Of a stretch of DNA of 64,000 bases, positions 9,859-21,566 are shown piece after piece. A program made the position numbers and the translations under genes. The stretch covers positions 175,367,043-175,431,042 of the forward strand of contig CM066031.1 in the NCBI GenBank assembly GCA_033557465.1, in the 5' to 3' direction. The notes below the pieces were generated by a model. The model did no database searches and was not told where the DNA came from. It worked only from the letters and a program-made list of their open reading frames with translations. This DNA is from Ichthyophis bannanicus (lineage: Eukaryota; Chordata; Amphibia; Gymnophiona; Ichthyophiidae). Numbering within the stretch: position 1 is the stretch's first letter; each line of letters begins with the position of its first letter.

Positions 9859-10342
9859 TTGTGGTATCCTGCAGGTGTGCCGATCATGTTATCATAATTG
9901 TTCCTTCTTGGTCTATTACTGATATCCCTTGTTATGATTTCTTGTACTGCATCTGCCGAGAGATGGTAGATGATTTTGAAGATGATCAGGATTGTTTTAA
10001 ATATTGCTCTGGACACCATTGGGAGCCAGTGTAGTTGTTGTAAGAAGAAGGTGATGTGCTCAGATCTTGGAGTGTCAGTAATGGCGGTGTTTTGGACCAT
10101 TTGGGTGGGTGTAGGGTCTGCTGGGGGAGGCCTTGATATAGCGAGTTTCCGTAATCAAGCAGAGGTGTGATGAGTGCTTGGCACACTGTGCGAAAGTGGT
10201 CTTGGCGGAGTACTGGTTTGATCTTTCTTATGGTCCTCAAACGTTGATAGGCTTTGTTTGCAGTTTTGGTGATATGGGATTTCAGGTTCAGAGCTCTGTC
10301 CATTGTGATGCCCAGGTACTTAACTTCATCTTTGACTACTAT
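9859..10342 (-). mobile_element. L2-like LINE, middle piece (post-RT coding region)
   Basis: The minus-strand translation gives RT thumb and post-RT motifs: MDRALNLKSHITK, FRTVCQALITPLLDYGNSLY and LQQLHWLPMVSRAIFK. It continues the C-terminal piece at 3806-4025 and the RT piece at 14629-15665. Small frameshifts are present. The order and orientation show one LINE broken by two later insertions. Confidence 0.85.
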
Positions 10343-11172
10343 GGGGTATGTTTACTAAAAGCCGCACAATTGCGTGCCGCACAATAGCGCACGGAAACGC
10401 GACACTCAAACGCTCAGAAATGCTCTTAAACACCCCGCAAAAGTGCGCGTGGGCCCCGCACAATTGCGCGCCGCACCAACGCACCCCGCACAAGTACCCG
10501 GCCCGCAAATGTCCGATAGAGGCGTGGAAAGGCATTCTGAGGGCGGAGGAAGGCTCCCGAGGGGCGGAGAGACGGGGTCAATGGGCGGGGAAGGGGAGGG
10601 GAGAGGCTCCCCGCACATGATCGGGGCCGAATTCACAGGTTAAAAATAGCGCGAGTGAAACACTCACGGTAGAGGGCATTTAAAGGGAAGAGAAACCATT
10701 TCGCGTCAGCAATGTACAGGGAAACCGGGGAAACCTGCAAAACGTGAGCAGTGTGATACATGTGCACAGAACAAAAGTGCAAATAAAGATAGAAAAAGAC
10801 CCAAACAAAAATATTAAAAATAGGAAGGCAGCTGGGGAACCCCGATAATAATGGGCAAACATAAGAAACACACCCAGGAAAGCTAAAATAAATGAAATGA
10901 AGGTTGGAAGGGGCTACGGAGGGGAGACCCTTCCAAAAACCATTTCCTTTTTTCTGAGCCTTCCTGGGAGTGTTTGCTATGGTTGCCCATTAATATCACT
11001 GTTGCCCAGCTTGGTTATATTTATCCCCAGTTGTTCGTGGTCGGTTGAGGGGTGTATTTGCACTTATGTCACCAGACATGGTGACGGAGCCCACAGTACA
11101 AATGTGCAGAGCAGGGTTTTTGACTCTGTTGGTCAGGTTTCCCACCCCCAGGGACTGCACTATCACTGTGGC

Positions 11173-11245
11173 CACAATGTGGTGCAGCGGACAGAGGCAG
11201 TACCTCTAGGACCAGAGGGTCACAGGTTCAAATCCAAGCTGGGGC
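11173..11245 (+). repeat. tRNA-like segment 1
   Basis: A box TGGTGCAGCGG (11180-11190) fits the pol III A-box consensus, and B box GGTTCAAATCC (11225-11235) is near-perfect. The 45-base spacing is that of a tRNA. The T-stem pairing is poor, so this is a tRNA-derived SINE head or relic and not a working tRNA. Confidence 0.6.
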
Positions 11246-11614
11246 TCCTTCCAACCCAGTACCCACCACTAAACAGAGATAGTACAGACACTCCTTTATT
11301 GCAGAGAACAGAAGCATGGTTCACACACCCATTTTGTACCCAACACCGCACACACACCATAACAATGGGCATTACCGACAGCCGAGTCCCCCAAATGCAG
11401 TCCTGGAGTGCCACAACGCAATCAGGTCATATGCTTTTCCAAGATACGGACATGCCAGCATGTTGGCGGTAGGGTACAGGTGGTGGAGGGGGCAGTGGCT
11501 GCTAGCCACAGAAGACAGTGGCCGAGCCATGTGCAGGCTGGCACGTCCACTGCAACATAGGCCCTGTCGGATGTACAGTCATGGACTTCCCAGGGAACTC
11601 AGCCCATCTGTGGC

Positions 11615-11690
11615 AACACAGTGGTGCAGTGCACACAGACAGTGTGTGCAGGAACAAAAGGTCACAGGTTCAAAGCCCAGCTGGGGCTAC
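11615..11690 (+). repeat. tRNA-like segment 2
   Basis: A box TGGTGCAGTGC (11622-11632) and B box GGTTCAAAGCC (11667-11677), 45 bases apart. It shares flanking words with segment 1 (GGTCACAGGTTCAAA, AGCTGGGGCT), so the two are diverged copies of one unit. Confidence 0.6.
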
Positions 11691-13665
11691 TACCAATCCT
11701 GTCCACATATTTTCCCCACAACTAAACCATGTTAGTAAGGGCAATCCTTTATTGCTGGGGACATACGCATTGGTCATATGCCATCTTTTACACCACCAAG
11801 CACAGACACCATGACCAGGGGCATTACCTAGAGCAGAGTCTCACAAATGCAGTCCTGGAGGACCACACACCATTCAGGTTCCATGCTGCCACACATACAA
11901 ATAACTGTGCTGTATATCTATGCACCACCCCCATGGCATGTAGATGTAGCTCATGCATATTCATGAGGGACAGCAGGAAACCCCAACCAGTGTATTGCAA
12001 ACCTGGACTGGATTTGGGAACCTCTGCCGTACAGCAGCAGCCAACAGGGGCAGACACACCCACACACACCCCCACAGGCCCCATTGGCCAATGCCTCCTG
12101 GAGAGGCAGGACATTGGGCCCTGCCTGTATCTCCCAATACTAGCAGTTGCATACCTTAGCACTGCCACCCTACACCTGGGTATATGGTACACAGCTCTCA
12201 AACGTTTGCTATGAGTACTGGCAGATAGATATCCCTACGTTACGCACAGTCTGCTCTTTGAGCTCCATCATAACAATCTATCTGATGTCTGCGGTGTGTG
12301 CGTCAGGTCTGTCCCCTGACAGTGTTTACCACCCTGGGGAGTGACCCCCAACCGTACTGCATACCATACCCATGCCTGTACTGTGCCCAGGACTGGTGTG
12401 GTGGGCAAGGATTCTGAACCCCTCTATAGTAGCACAATGCTGGCATACGTGTGGGAGTGTGTGTCTGTCTATACAGTGTGTGTTGGCTGCAAACACTGTC
12501 CACAGCCCACACTGCCAGCACTGTTGCCAGTTTTGGCCTGATGATGTGCATAATGAGCAGCAAGGTACCATGGGTATAGCTCAGACAGGGTGGGCTGGCC
12601 AGGATGCATCTGCACAGGGCATAGGGCACTGGCAGGGACATTGTAGTGGCCGTCCACCACCTCCACAGACAGGGTGACCTCTGTATGTGCTGCTGGGCTT
12701 TCACTCCACCCTGACTGTTCAGTGACGGCAGCATGGCTAGGCACCCCCATAGTGCTTCATAGCATTTCCCTCATGTGATATATATGGGTCACCTGTTGGG
12801 GCCTAGTCACTGATGTATCTGCTTGTGTGTGTTGCCATCCCAGTTGTGGGTGCATGCATTTCCAGTGGGACTAACCAGCAGACTGTTCACAGCTGGTATG
12901 TGCCCTGCTGGAGTGCCGTGCAGTGGCTGATGGCTTGATGCAGGGTAATATCAGATGGTGGTGGGGTGCATCTTAGCATATCCAGGCCTACTGTCTGTCT
13001 GATATTGTGGTCTGGGTGTGTGTGTGGGGCTGCTTGGACTGCCCTGTAGGGTGTCTGTTCCCCAACAGGACTGAGGTTGATGGTCCACTCTACTACCAAC
13101 ATTGGGGGAGGGAGGAGGAGGAGGATCTGTTGATGGGAGACCCTGTTTGCCGCCCCTTGGGGGGAGGGGGGGGTGGTGGTGGTGGTGTCATGGCCCACCT
13201 AGGGGTCCATGGGGGTTCCCCTGACTGAGACAGACAGAGATATCCAAGGTGTTCCCGCAGAACCTACCTATCTGACAGACTACGACTGATTTGGAGCTCT
13301 GCCATGGCCTCTCTCAGCCATGGAGGGTGCTGTGGACCTGGTCCAGGGCGCCTCATCGCACACTCAGGGTGAGCACAGTTCCCGCACAATGTGACTGTGT
13401 GTAGCTACTCTGTGCCAGTTAAACACCCGGTCAGTACCTCCTACCTGGCCAAGGTGCTGTGTGGGTGCACACGGACACGTCCCCCTACCAGGCCGGGGAG
13501 CTGTTGGGGTGCATTCCCCATCTTGTGTTCATCTGTGGACAGCTGATTTGCATGTGCAGTGCATCATGGGTATGGGTGGCCCAACCCTATCCTGGTTACC
13601 ACAGCAGACTGTCTGTGTGGTGACATGCAGGCTCTCTGCAGTCAGCCAGGGGCTTGCTGGCAGCT

Positions 13666-13740
13666 ATATAGCTGTAGCCCAATGGTTACTTCACTGCCTG
13701 TGGAGCCAGAGGTAATGGGTTCAAGCCCACCGTGGGGTTA
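13666..13740 (+). repeat. tRNA-like segment 3
   Basis: A box TAGCCCAATGG (13675-13685), a perfect consensus match, and B box GGTTCAAGCCC (13718-13728), 43 bases apart. A T-run (13760-13767) follows shortly downstream and could act as a pol III terminator. Confidence 0.6.
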
Positions 13741-14114
13741 TTTGATAGGGTTGTCCAAAGCTTTTTTTAGATTTAATGTACATATGTTGCTGCCATCAAA
13801 CACACCCTCAGTGTACTGTACCCATAAGGTGCCTCTGAGGGTGCTTTATAGGGCGCCCTATAGGGCACCTTATGGTTGCTGTCCATATAAGGTGCACTAT
13901 ACATTATCCTGTGATGCAACATATATGGTGCCCTATAGGGGACATTCTAGGGTGCCTTGGCGGACAGTGAACTTTAACATGTGCCTTATGGGCCGCCTTA
14001 TGTTAACACGCTTTGTGAGTGCGTTTGCTAGTAGTGATAACTGAAATAAAAATAAATTGCCCCCTACAGCACTCATCCCCATAATATGCACTGCCTCAGT
14101 GAGCCTTCTTCATT

Positions 14115-14190
14115 GGGCACTGTGGGGGATTAAACCCCTGATCCCTGCACCATTGGTCAGTGTCTTAATCATTGTGCTGTGGCTCTGGTC
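14115..14190 (-). repeat. tRNA-like segment 4
   Basis: On the minus strand, an A-box-like CAGCACAATGA (about 14169-14179) precedes a B box GGTTTAATCCC (14126-14136). The flanks resemble those of segment 5 (AGTGCACTGCCTCAGTGAGCC type), so these two are copies in the same orientation. Confidence 0.5.
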
Positions 14191-14349
14191 CTGTGCTTGG
14201 GCATCAGCGCACTGCCTTATGCCGCCCAAACTTAACAGTGCACCGCCTTATGCCGCCCAAGATTAACAGTGCACCTCCTTATGCCGCCCAAAATTAATAT
14301 GCCTCCTAAAGCACCTTTACCCATTAAAATTAATGCCTCAGCCAGCCCT

Positions 14350-14428
14350 TTTTGTTGCACACAATGGGGAATTGAACCCATGGCAGTTGCACCAGCTGTC
14401 AGTGTCATAACCATTGTACTATGACTCT
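14350..14428 (-). repeat. tRNA-like segment 5
   Basis: On the minus strand, A box TAGTACAATGG (14411-14421) and B box GGTTCAATTCC (14368-14378) both match consensus, with tRNA spacing. It is the best-preserved of the five. Confidence 0.62.
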
Positions 14429-14628
14429 GTTCCTTTGTGTGTGCATATCAGGGCGCCACTTAGCCTTCCCACACACTATTTTGCACGGCGCACATTAGCG
14501 CGCCGCGCAAATGTGCGATCGCTTACTCCCGTTTTTTTTCTTTTTTCTGCCTGACCCGCCCACTCCTTATATGGCACAGGCACACTACCGCGGCCCCGCA
14601 CGTTAGGAATGTTTAGTAAACATGCCCC

Positions 14629-15665
14629 TAGGTGTTTGTTTAGAATGCTGATAGTCTGTGGTGGAATAAGGTAGGGTTCCTGGTGACGAACATTGTCTCG
14701 GTTTTATTGTAGTTGACCGTCAGGTTATTGGCTGTGAGCCAGACATTCATGTCTTCAAGGCATTTGGTTATTGTTATGGTAGGTGCTAGTAGGTTGATTG
14801 GAGGATACACCATGATGTCGTCAGCATAGATGTGATGGTAGAGTTTGTGTCGTTTGATGATGTTGCATATGGGTTGGATGTAGCTATTGAAGAGCATTGA
14901 TGACAGGGCTGATCCCTGAGATATTCCCTGCATGACAGGGAACTGCAATGATTTCTTTTGGGCACATTTGACTTGTTGCGTTCAATCTTCCAGGTATGAG
15001 GTGAACCATTTCAGAGTGTTCTTGCATAGTCCTATCTGTTGCAGGCGCTGCAGTAATCTGGCGTGGGATACTGTGTCAAAGGCTGCCGAGATGTTCATGA
15101 ACACTAGCAGGAATCCATTTTTTATATTATCTATACCTCTTATGAGGTTGTCAACGAGGGAAGTGAGTAGCGTTTCCACACCGTGCTGGGGTTTAAAGCC
15201 ATGCTGATGGATGTCCAATGGTGCATTCATGTCAATGTGGTCCTGAAGTTGTCTTTGCACTGTCTTTTCAATAATTTTCGCAAGGAATGGTAGGCTGGAG
15301 ATAGGACGGTATGATTTTGGTTCAGATGGGCTTAGGTTGTTGCTATTAAGTATCGGTTGTATCATGGCGTGTTTGAGGGATTGCGGCATGTGAATCTTTG
15401 ACGATTTTGTGAATGTGCTGGGAGAGCTGGTTTCTTGTGACTTTGATCCTGGTCACTGGGCAAGGGTCTGATGGTGAGGTTGTTGTGTTGAGTCCATGTA
15501 TTATGTCCTCTACTTGATGTTTTAATGGTATGCTGAAGTCTTCCCAGGTTTGATGTTGCTCTTTCATTTCATGGTCATCTGTTTGTAGTGTGATGGAGCA
15601 TGTCTGGGTGATGTTTTTCACTCTCATGTAGTCCACAAATTCCTGTGCATATGCGCCCTTGTCCA
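14629..15665 (-). mobile_element. L2-like LINE, 5' piece (pre-RT and RT palm)
   Basis: Minus-strand translation gives PKSYRPISSLPFLAKIIEK, LLVFMNISAAFDTVSHARLL (first catalytic Asp), QGISQGSALSSMLFN, and IYADDIMVY (YADD box) with LTVNYNKTETMF. A pre-RT part with SPSDPCPV lies at 15440-15560. The LINE is 5' truncated where DIRS-like sequence begins near 15665. Several frameshifts make it inactive. Confidence 0.88.
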
Positions 15666-15826
15666 TGGGACCAGTATGAGAGTGGCCGCCATGGTGCCCA
15701 GCACCTGCAAATAATGCCATGCCAACGGTTTTGACATTCTCAGAAACTGGAACACTAAAGTTCGCAGTCTGTGCGCCCATTGTTTCAGTAAGAAGACCTT
15801 CCCCTCTCAGGTGTTGAAGCATGCTC

Positions 15827-16358
15827 CTAATACTCCAGTTCTCTGGACAGAGTCAAGAGGCTCTTGGACATGTTGGCCACCCAACCTAGACTTTGCAAGA
15901 ACTGCACCACTTGCTTTGTTGCCCTCTCGCCTTGGCCTTTGGACATCACCCGGATAAGCCAGCCTTCTATGTATGGCTGCACGAGGACTCCTTCTGTGTG
16001 GAGCGCCACTACCACTACCATAATCTTAGTGAAGTTACAAGGTGCTGTCACCAGACCAAACGGTAATGCTCAAAACTGGAAGTGGCCCGCCAGCACCGCA
16101 AAGCTGAGAAACTGCTGATGCTCTGGTCGGATGGGAATGTGCAGATATGCTTCGGTGAGATTGAGAGATGTGAAAAGCTCCCCACTCCTGACAGCCACTA
16201 TAACCGACCTCAACATTTCCATGTGAAAATGCAGCACTTACAAGCAGTGGTTCACACCCTTGAGGTCGAGAATCAGGCAAAAAGCACTCTCTTTTTTGGG
16301 CACCACAAAATAAATGGATTATCAACCGCAGCCATACCGCAGCATGGCACCGGCACAA
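15827..16358 (-). pseudogene. DIRS-type RT fragment
   Basis: The frame 16051-15827 holds the degenerate RT active-site region (PYIEGWLIR, where intact copies have YLDDWL) and the following LGWVANMSKS motif. Frame 16358-16035 and its alternates hold the preceding palm segment (FLPDSRPQGCEPLL is a frameshifted version of the conserved D-L-K-x-G region). The polypeptide is clearly dead. Confidence 0.6.
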
Positions 16359-17198
16359 TGGTCCCGAGCTGTAGGAGCCATGCCAGGGTGTCTTTTACTG
16401 CCACCGCTTTGCCCTGCACTTTGCAGTGGGGACTGAATGAAAGAGTGGGTCAGGGGCAAGCTCCTTATAGGGCATAGCCCTCCCGTATAACTTCTAGGAC
16501 CCGCTGATCTGAGGTAATCTGGACTCAGGGAGTGTAAAAATCCCGCAGCCAACCTCCCACGGGTTGCACCCCTACCTAGGCCCCCCTCACCTCATTGTGA
16601 TTTCTCAGGTCCTAAGGTCGAGGTGGCACCAAAACCCTTGCCCACTCCTTGAACACCTCAAAACCCCTGCCCCCTAGAGGGGAATCTGCCCCTCTGGTAA
16701 GGGGTAAAGTGGGATGTATGAAAACACTTGAAGTCCCTGGGCTATCCCTGGGCCAAAGGCGGATTGCGGCCCTATTTCTGCTCATCCATGGGCAGGCGCC
16801 CACCCTTGCACTCGCCCAAATCCTTGACCAGTTTGTCCAGCTCCTCCCCAAAAAAGAAGTTTTCCCTTAAAGAGGAGTTTGCTAAGGCGGGGCTTGTAAG
16901 AACTGTCCGCCGCCCAGATTCAAAGCCATAGGTAGCAGCGGGCTGCCACCAATGAAGCCATGCTCTTAGATAGCCCCCTAAGATTGTAGTGGGTGTCCGC
17001 TAGGTAAGCAGCCCCCAACTCCAACTTGGCCGCCTCTCCTGACTGGTCTACCGCCGGTTCTTCCGGCTGTTGACACATTGTATCCAGTGGAGGCAGGCTC
17101 TAGCTACCCATGCCCCGCAGATGGAGGCCTGCAGCGAGAGGGCTTTGATATCAAAGGCCTGCTTTAACAAGATGTCCAATTTCCTATCTTAGACATCC

Positions 17199-18177
17199 TT
17201 GAGAGCTGCACTGCCTTCTACCGGGATCGTCATCTTCTTGGTAACCGCTGAAACCACCACATCCACTTTCGGCAATCAAAGGAGTTTGCGGTCCTTATGC
17301 AGAAGCGGGTACAGGCACGCCATAGTTCACACTGCTCTGAGACCCGCCTCTGGCAGATCCCACTCATCCTGGATCATCTGTCTGACGACTCTATGTACCT
17401 TTAATGCCTTCCGCACCGCCTGGAGCAGAGGATCCTCCAGTGCCGCCTCCTCCTCGGCTGGTAGACTATTGGGCAAATTCAGGGCCTTCAAGGACTCTCT
17501 TATGAGCGCCGGCAACTCTTTCTGGTGGAAAACAATCACAATGTACAACTGATCTTACGTCTTCCAACTCCTCCAGCAGATCTATCTCCGAGTTTAAGTC
17601 ATCTCTTTCCGACCACTCAGACAGTGGCAATTGCTGCCACTCCTCCGAAGTCCTAGCCCGCTTAACCGGTGCTGTAACTGTCTCGCCCTTTCTCCACACC
17701 ACTGTCCTCTTGGTACCACGCTCTGTCGCTGCAGGACTACCCGCCAACCCCTGCTGGCACAGGCAAAATACCTTATGCAGAAGTAGGACAAACTGGTGAA
17801 AAATCACCCAGAAGCCCCATATCCCTCCGGGCCTGTGGAGTGGAGGGTCCTGGGATGGCCGATGGTCCGGCATCCGACTCCACTGACTCTAGAGTGGATC
17901 CCTGTGTGTTATGGGCCTCCCGTGACAGCAAGGTACTCTCCTGCCATAGCTTCCTGCCAGTCCTGCTCCAAAGCTGTGGCCTCTTGTGTGCAGCCATGCA
18001 AATGCCTGCCTCCGAGTCTGCCTCTTGCCGGGTCCTGCATACCAAACACTGTGGACTGCCCGGCATGGCGGGGAGCACTGTGGACTGTGCTATAACTAAA
18101 GCATCTCTGGCAGAGAAATCGACCCCTCTGAAATTAAACAAACAAAAACAAGTAAATTCCAGGAACTGAAGCTCCAT
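17199..18177 (-). pseudogene. DIRS gag-like fragment
   Basis: Two minus-strand frames (18177-17773 and 17873-17466) carry a Cys pair (CLVCRTRQEA), a Ser/Pro-rich middle and an acidic stretch (SEIDLLEELEDV). Composition and position upstream of the RT relic fit DIRS gag. No function can be tested from sequence, and the assignment rests mainly on context. Confidence 0.45.
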
Positions 18178-19194
18178 AGTACCTGAAGAGAGTAACTCAA
18201 ACTAATTAAATCAAATCAAACTAAAGCAAATGAAATTAAATGAAAGTACATGAAATTAAAGTAACTGAAACTAGGGCCTTATGCCCCTTAACACAAAACT
18301 CATAGGCAGCCTTGATTTACCCCCCACCCCCCTTGCAGCAGGAATGCTGGCTAAGCTGCCGTGCCTCTGAAGAGAGGAAAAAAAGAGCGCCTCTGCCTTT
18401 CCCGTGCTGCTGCAGGCCCCCGCTACATAGTTGTAGGCTGCACTCCGAACCAGCGTGTCTCTCTCTCTCTTAATGCTCCGGGAGACAAACTGTGCTGCTA
18501 GGGCCCCACTTCCCCCATTTATCTTGCTCTGGCAATTCTGGACTGCAGCCAAATGTGCATTCTTTCCCCTCATACTTCTCAGCTAGTGCTTGGCTTCAGC
18601 GCCGAGGGCCCTGCCCAGGGAAACTGTTCTTTGCCGGTCTATGCCTGAGTGGCAGCTCCTCACCAGGTAACAGGTTCAGGAGCCGCCTCTATCCCCAGAA
18701 TGCTGCCACCAATGAAAGTTCCCCCCCCCCCCTCCCGCACTGCAGAGGGGGGAGAAGGGGGATTTACCTCCTTGCTGCCTCTTAAGACTGCTGTGATCCG
18801 GGATCTCTCTCCCTTGAATGGCTCCCTTTTTTTCTTTTTTTGAATAAGGCTAGCCAAAAGAAAATAGTGAAAGGCTATAAAAGAACAAACCTGCAACTAC
18901 AGGAAAAAGCTAACTCAAACTAGAAACCTATAGCTCCTTAGTTGTCCCTTCAGTGAGTCCAACACCTTGGCTCCTGCTTCTTGGAGACTGAGCTTACTGG
19001 AGCTGGTAGGCGGTGCCAGCTGCTTAAGTACATTCGTGACATCAACAGATGACATGCTCAGTCTCCAAGCTTCTGGAAGAGGTACACTACCCAGAGGTAA
19101 GGGACTGGACTGGAGGGATAATAAGGAACTGCCATTGAAGTAACTCACCCACCAGATCACAGGAAGCTGTCTGAAATATGATCTCCTCCCTGGC

Positions 19195-19815
19195 AGATCC
19201 CTCCCTCCCAACTCAACAGGATCGGACTACACAGCAAACATCAAGTCAGAGAAACTTCAGAGCTCAGGCAGACCTATGCACTGCTGTAGCAGCAAAGCGC
19301 AGACAAACCAATGATACCAGGAGTCTGTTCAGAAGGTCCAAATCATTTATTTGTGCACAAGTCTCAAGCAGAATCAAATTCAAAATGGCTGAGCAAAGTT
19401 TTCTAGTATTACAACAACTTTTATAGACTTCTGTTCCATTCTAGGTATAGAAAAACATTTCATTGGTCCCGGTACTCTCCCGTACCTCCCCCGTACCCCT
19501 TCATTTGGTCCCGGTACTGATAAGATTATCCAATTATGTTCCTTCAGTGGGCTCGGCACCTGCATACCCCCCTTCTAGTCCCAATTACAATGGCCAGTTC
19601 ATCAACTTGTTACTTTCATACTCTCAAGGCCATAGAGCCAATTTGTGCATGCAGGGGAGCAGGGCTCTGCAACTCATCTGTCAGCACTCTCAATTATATT
19701 CCTTGCAGATGTACTTTCTTATCAGTAACTTTTAAACATATTTTTCTGTATTTTTCCATCTCTCAGTTTTGCTTATCTAAGTTAGTTTAGTACTCTTGCA
19801 GAGTTCTATCCTACA
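19195..19815 (-). mobile_element. solo LTR (antisense)
   Basis: Read on the minus strand, a U3-like region is followed by a TATA box (TCTATAAAAG, about 19418-19428), an AATAAA at 19346-19351 just after a CTTGTGCACA R-like stretch, and a U5-like pyrimidine-rich end. The order and spacing are those of a retroviral LTR. The 5' end may be TGTAGGATAGA at 19815. I could not find a matching TSD, and the 3' boundary is uncertain. No internal retroviral sequence is attached. Confidence 0.6.
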
Positions 19816-20709
19816 ATAGCAGCATGTTGGGGGATGTGCAATTCCTATGAGCCTCTCCACAGGCTTCATTTACAGGTCAAGCTAGCTAGGCCTGCCTGCT
19901 TATGTCAGACACCGTGGATCACAGGCCTGCACCTGCCACACTGCAACTGACAGCAGGATAAGGCTCCAGGTTAAAAAAAAACCTGATGTCTTTAGTAGTA
20001 ATCTAATCTTATTATTTATCTTTCTTTATTTATTTTAAATGCCTGGAATTCTCAAATGAGGAGCCTAGCTATGCAAGGCTCATCCCCTTCCTGCTTGGAG
20101 ACTGAAAATACTGGCTAGGTGATAGCAATGTGTTCCTTTATGGGATGACATCACTAAAGCTTGGAATTCTCAGTCTCCAATCTGCAGGAAGGGGGTGAAA
20201 ACCCAATAGTATGGACTGTAATGGAGGGACGCTATGGAAGTAGTCATTTGATTCCAAAGCCTGCTCCAATCTTTTGCTAACCTCTGGAATTCATGCATGC
20301 AGCTTACACTGCCCATCAGCAAATGAAGCCAGGTACATGAACCTTTCAAAGCCCAGCTCTGCCCTTCTCAGGTGTCTCACATGTGCCCGCCCAGATGGTG
20401 ATAACCACTGTTCTATTGTCCATGATAAAGTGTTGCAGCGCCACAGAAAACGTCCAACAACTCTGTTGTTTTCACAGCTCTCTCACCTGCTAAAATCACT
20501 CTATTGTGGCAGTCACCTCAGGATGAAAGGAATTCAGCCCATGGCTAGTAAATATGCCCATGCAACAAATTGCATGGACAAACGGCCAGAGAAGGGCTGT
20601 GCGGTAATCCAAGGCCATTTCTGCCATCTGTAGCCCACAGGAGGGGCTGCCCCCTTTCCCTTTCTCTTCTTTGTTCTCTTTGTTAAGTTTCTGGTTTTGA
20701 TTCTGGTGC
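19816..20709. other. DIRS-like terminal repeat fragment and unassigned DNA
   Basis: The block 20088-20205 (CTGCTTGGAGACTGA ... TCTCAGTCTCCAATCTGCAG) is a diverged direct copy of 18970-19075. Both blocks carry the same short inverted words, GGAGACTGA and TCAGTCTCC. They resemble DIRS end sequences. The remaining bases, 20290-20709, contain no ORF or repeat that I recognise. Confidence 0.35.
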
Positions 20710-20941
20710 TGTAGGGGGAAGGGATAGCCCCTTACCTAAGGGAATATGATTGGGCAGGCACCCAAGGGAGCACCAGTGAGAAACCTGAACGTAGGTATGA
20801 ACTGAGTATATAAAGATTGTACAGCCCCTGACTCGGGGCTCAGAGTTTTTGGAAATGATTCCTCTGGGTCTGTGCTAGCACAATAAACTGGCTTGTATTC
20901 CCATGAGACTCCGAGTGTCCTTTCCTGACTCTTTCGCCACA
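20710..20941 (+). repeat. ERV 5' LTR (probable)
   Basis: Starts TGTAGGGGGAAGG. It has a TATA box TATATAAAG at 20807-20815 and AATAAA at 20882-20887, and ends near CGCCACA (20941). U3 is short (about 120 bases), so the LTR may be internally deleted or its true start may lie further upstream. I do not assign the primer-binding site in 20942-21566: several TGG words occur and none is decisive. Confidence 0.5.
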
Positions 20942-21566
20942 GCATTTCTCTGGTTTCCCTGACCGGGAAGCGCGGTAAAGTTTCACGTAAAGGTTTGGCA
21001 TTTACCGCCTCTGGGTTTGGACCAGTTGGAACCAGGGAGTGCCGAACACAGGGAGAAATCTCAGGCGCCACCGGGCGATTGTTCCGGGGAGAATTTCCTT
21101 CTTGCCTCGCCAGAGCCTCCGGTTCCTTCCGGCCAACACCCTTGAACCCGTGCGGAGTTCAGAAACCAACCCTGTCCTGTTACCTGTACCGGATCCGGTG
21201 AGTACTAAGGGGATATAGTTAGACTGTAAGGTTGGGTCATTTATGAGAGCCTGATCAGCTCTCTGGCCGGTCCAAGTAAGCTGCTTTTGTGGCTGAAACC
21301 ACTGACCTTTTGTTAGTCAGTAAGTTACTGGGATTGATGGGAAGTGTCTGTATGGTTGCTTGTGTATGTATGAGAGGTATTGAGAATAAATAACGAGTGA
21401 TTGTGGACTTCTGAGTAGCGCATTTCCTGGCCGGGCAACCGCGCTCAGGTCGCAAAAAGGAGGAAGCATGTGGTGTTTGTCTCTCCTTCTTTGTTTCTAG
21501 GACTGGACGGACCTCTTACCTCCAGTCCGCCTACCCGCCCCTTTTGTTTGAAGTCTGTGGGGCATT

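Larger units (their letters stand above)
10343..14628. mobile_element. 4.3-kb TIR element (Harbinger-like ends) with tRNA-like cassettes
   Basis: It begins GGGGTATGTTTACTAAAA and ends with the inverted TTTAGTAAACATGCCCC. It splits the LINE exactly between contiguous codons. A CTA trinucleotide lies at or next to both edges and may be a 3-bp TSD. The terminal motif GGGGYATGTTTACTAAA and a short TSD resemble PIF/Harbinger elements, and a related terminus occurs at 30881 and 31106. No transposase frame is visible, so it is probably non-autonomous. Inside are GC-rich subterminal repeats of GCGCACAAT type, CA-rich unique-looking DNA, a G-rich tract (13158-13185), a stepwise repeat of GCACCTTATAGGGCGCC type (13820-13990), and five tRNA-like segments. 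Confidence 0.7.
15666..19190 (-). mobile_element. degenerate DIRS-like element, 5' portion
   Basis: Minus-strand relics run from a gag-like region (about 18180-17200), with a CLVCRTRQEAD zinc-ligand stretch, to RT palm sequence at 16051-15827 (VQPYIEGWLIRV, the degenerate YxDDW box, then QVVQFLQSLGWVANMSKS). The next RT segment joins the LINE near 15665. Everything after that is missing. Many stops and frameshifts occur, and GC content differs from the complete DIRS at 4026-9858, so it is another, older lineage. The interval 18180-18900 has C-, T- and A-rich tracts and no further coding match. Confidence 0.65.

Noticed and set aside
10348..10643. Small overlapping ORFs at the left end of the TIR element
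   Set aside because: Open in several frames on both strands because of GC-rich subterminal repeats; no motif.
13140..13190. G-quadruplex-like G-rich tract
   Set aside because: Short G and GGT runs in a non-coding element, with no context that points to a role.
11173..14428. Genuine tRNA genes
   Set aside because: A and B boxes are good, but acceptor and T-stem pairing are poor, so working tRNAs are unlikely.
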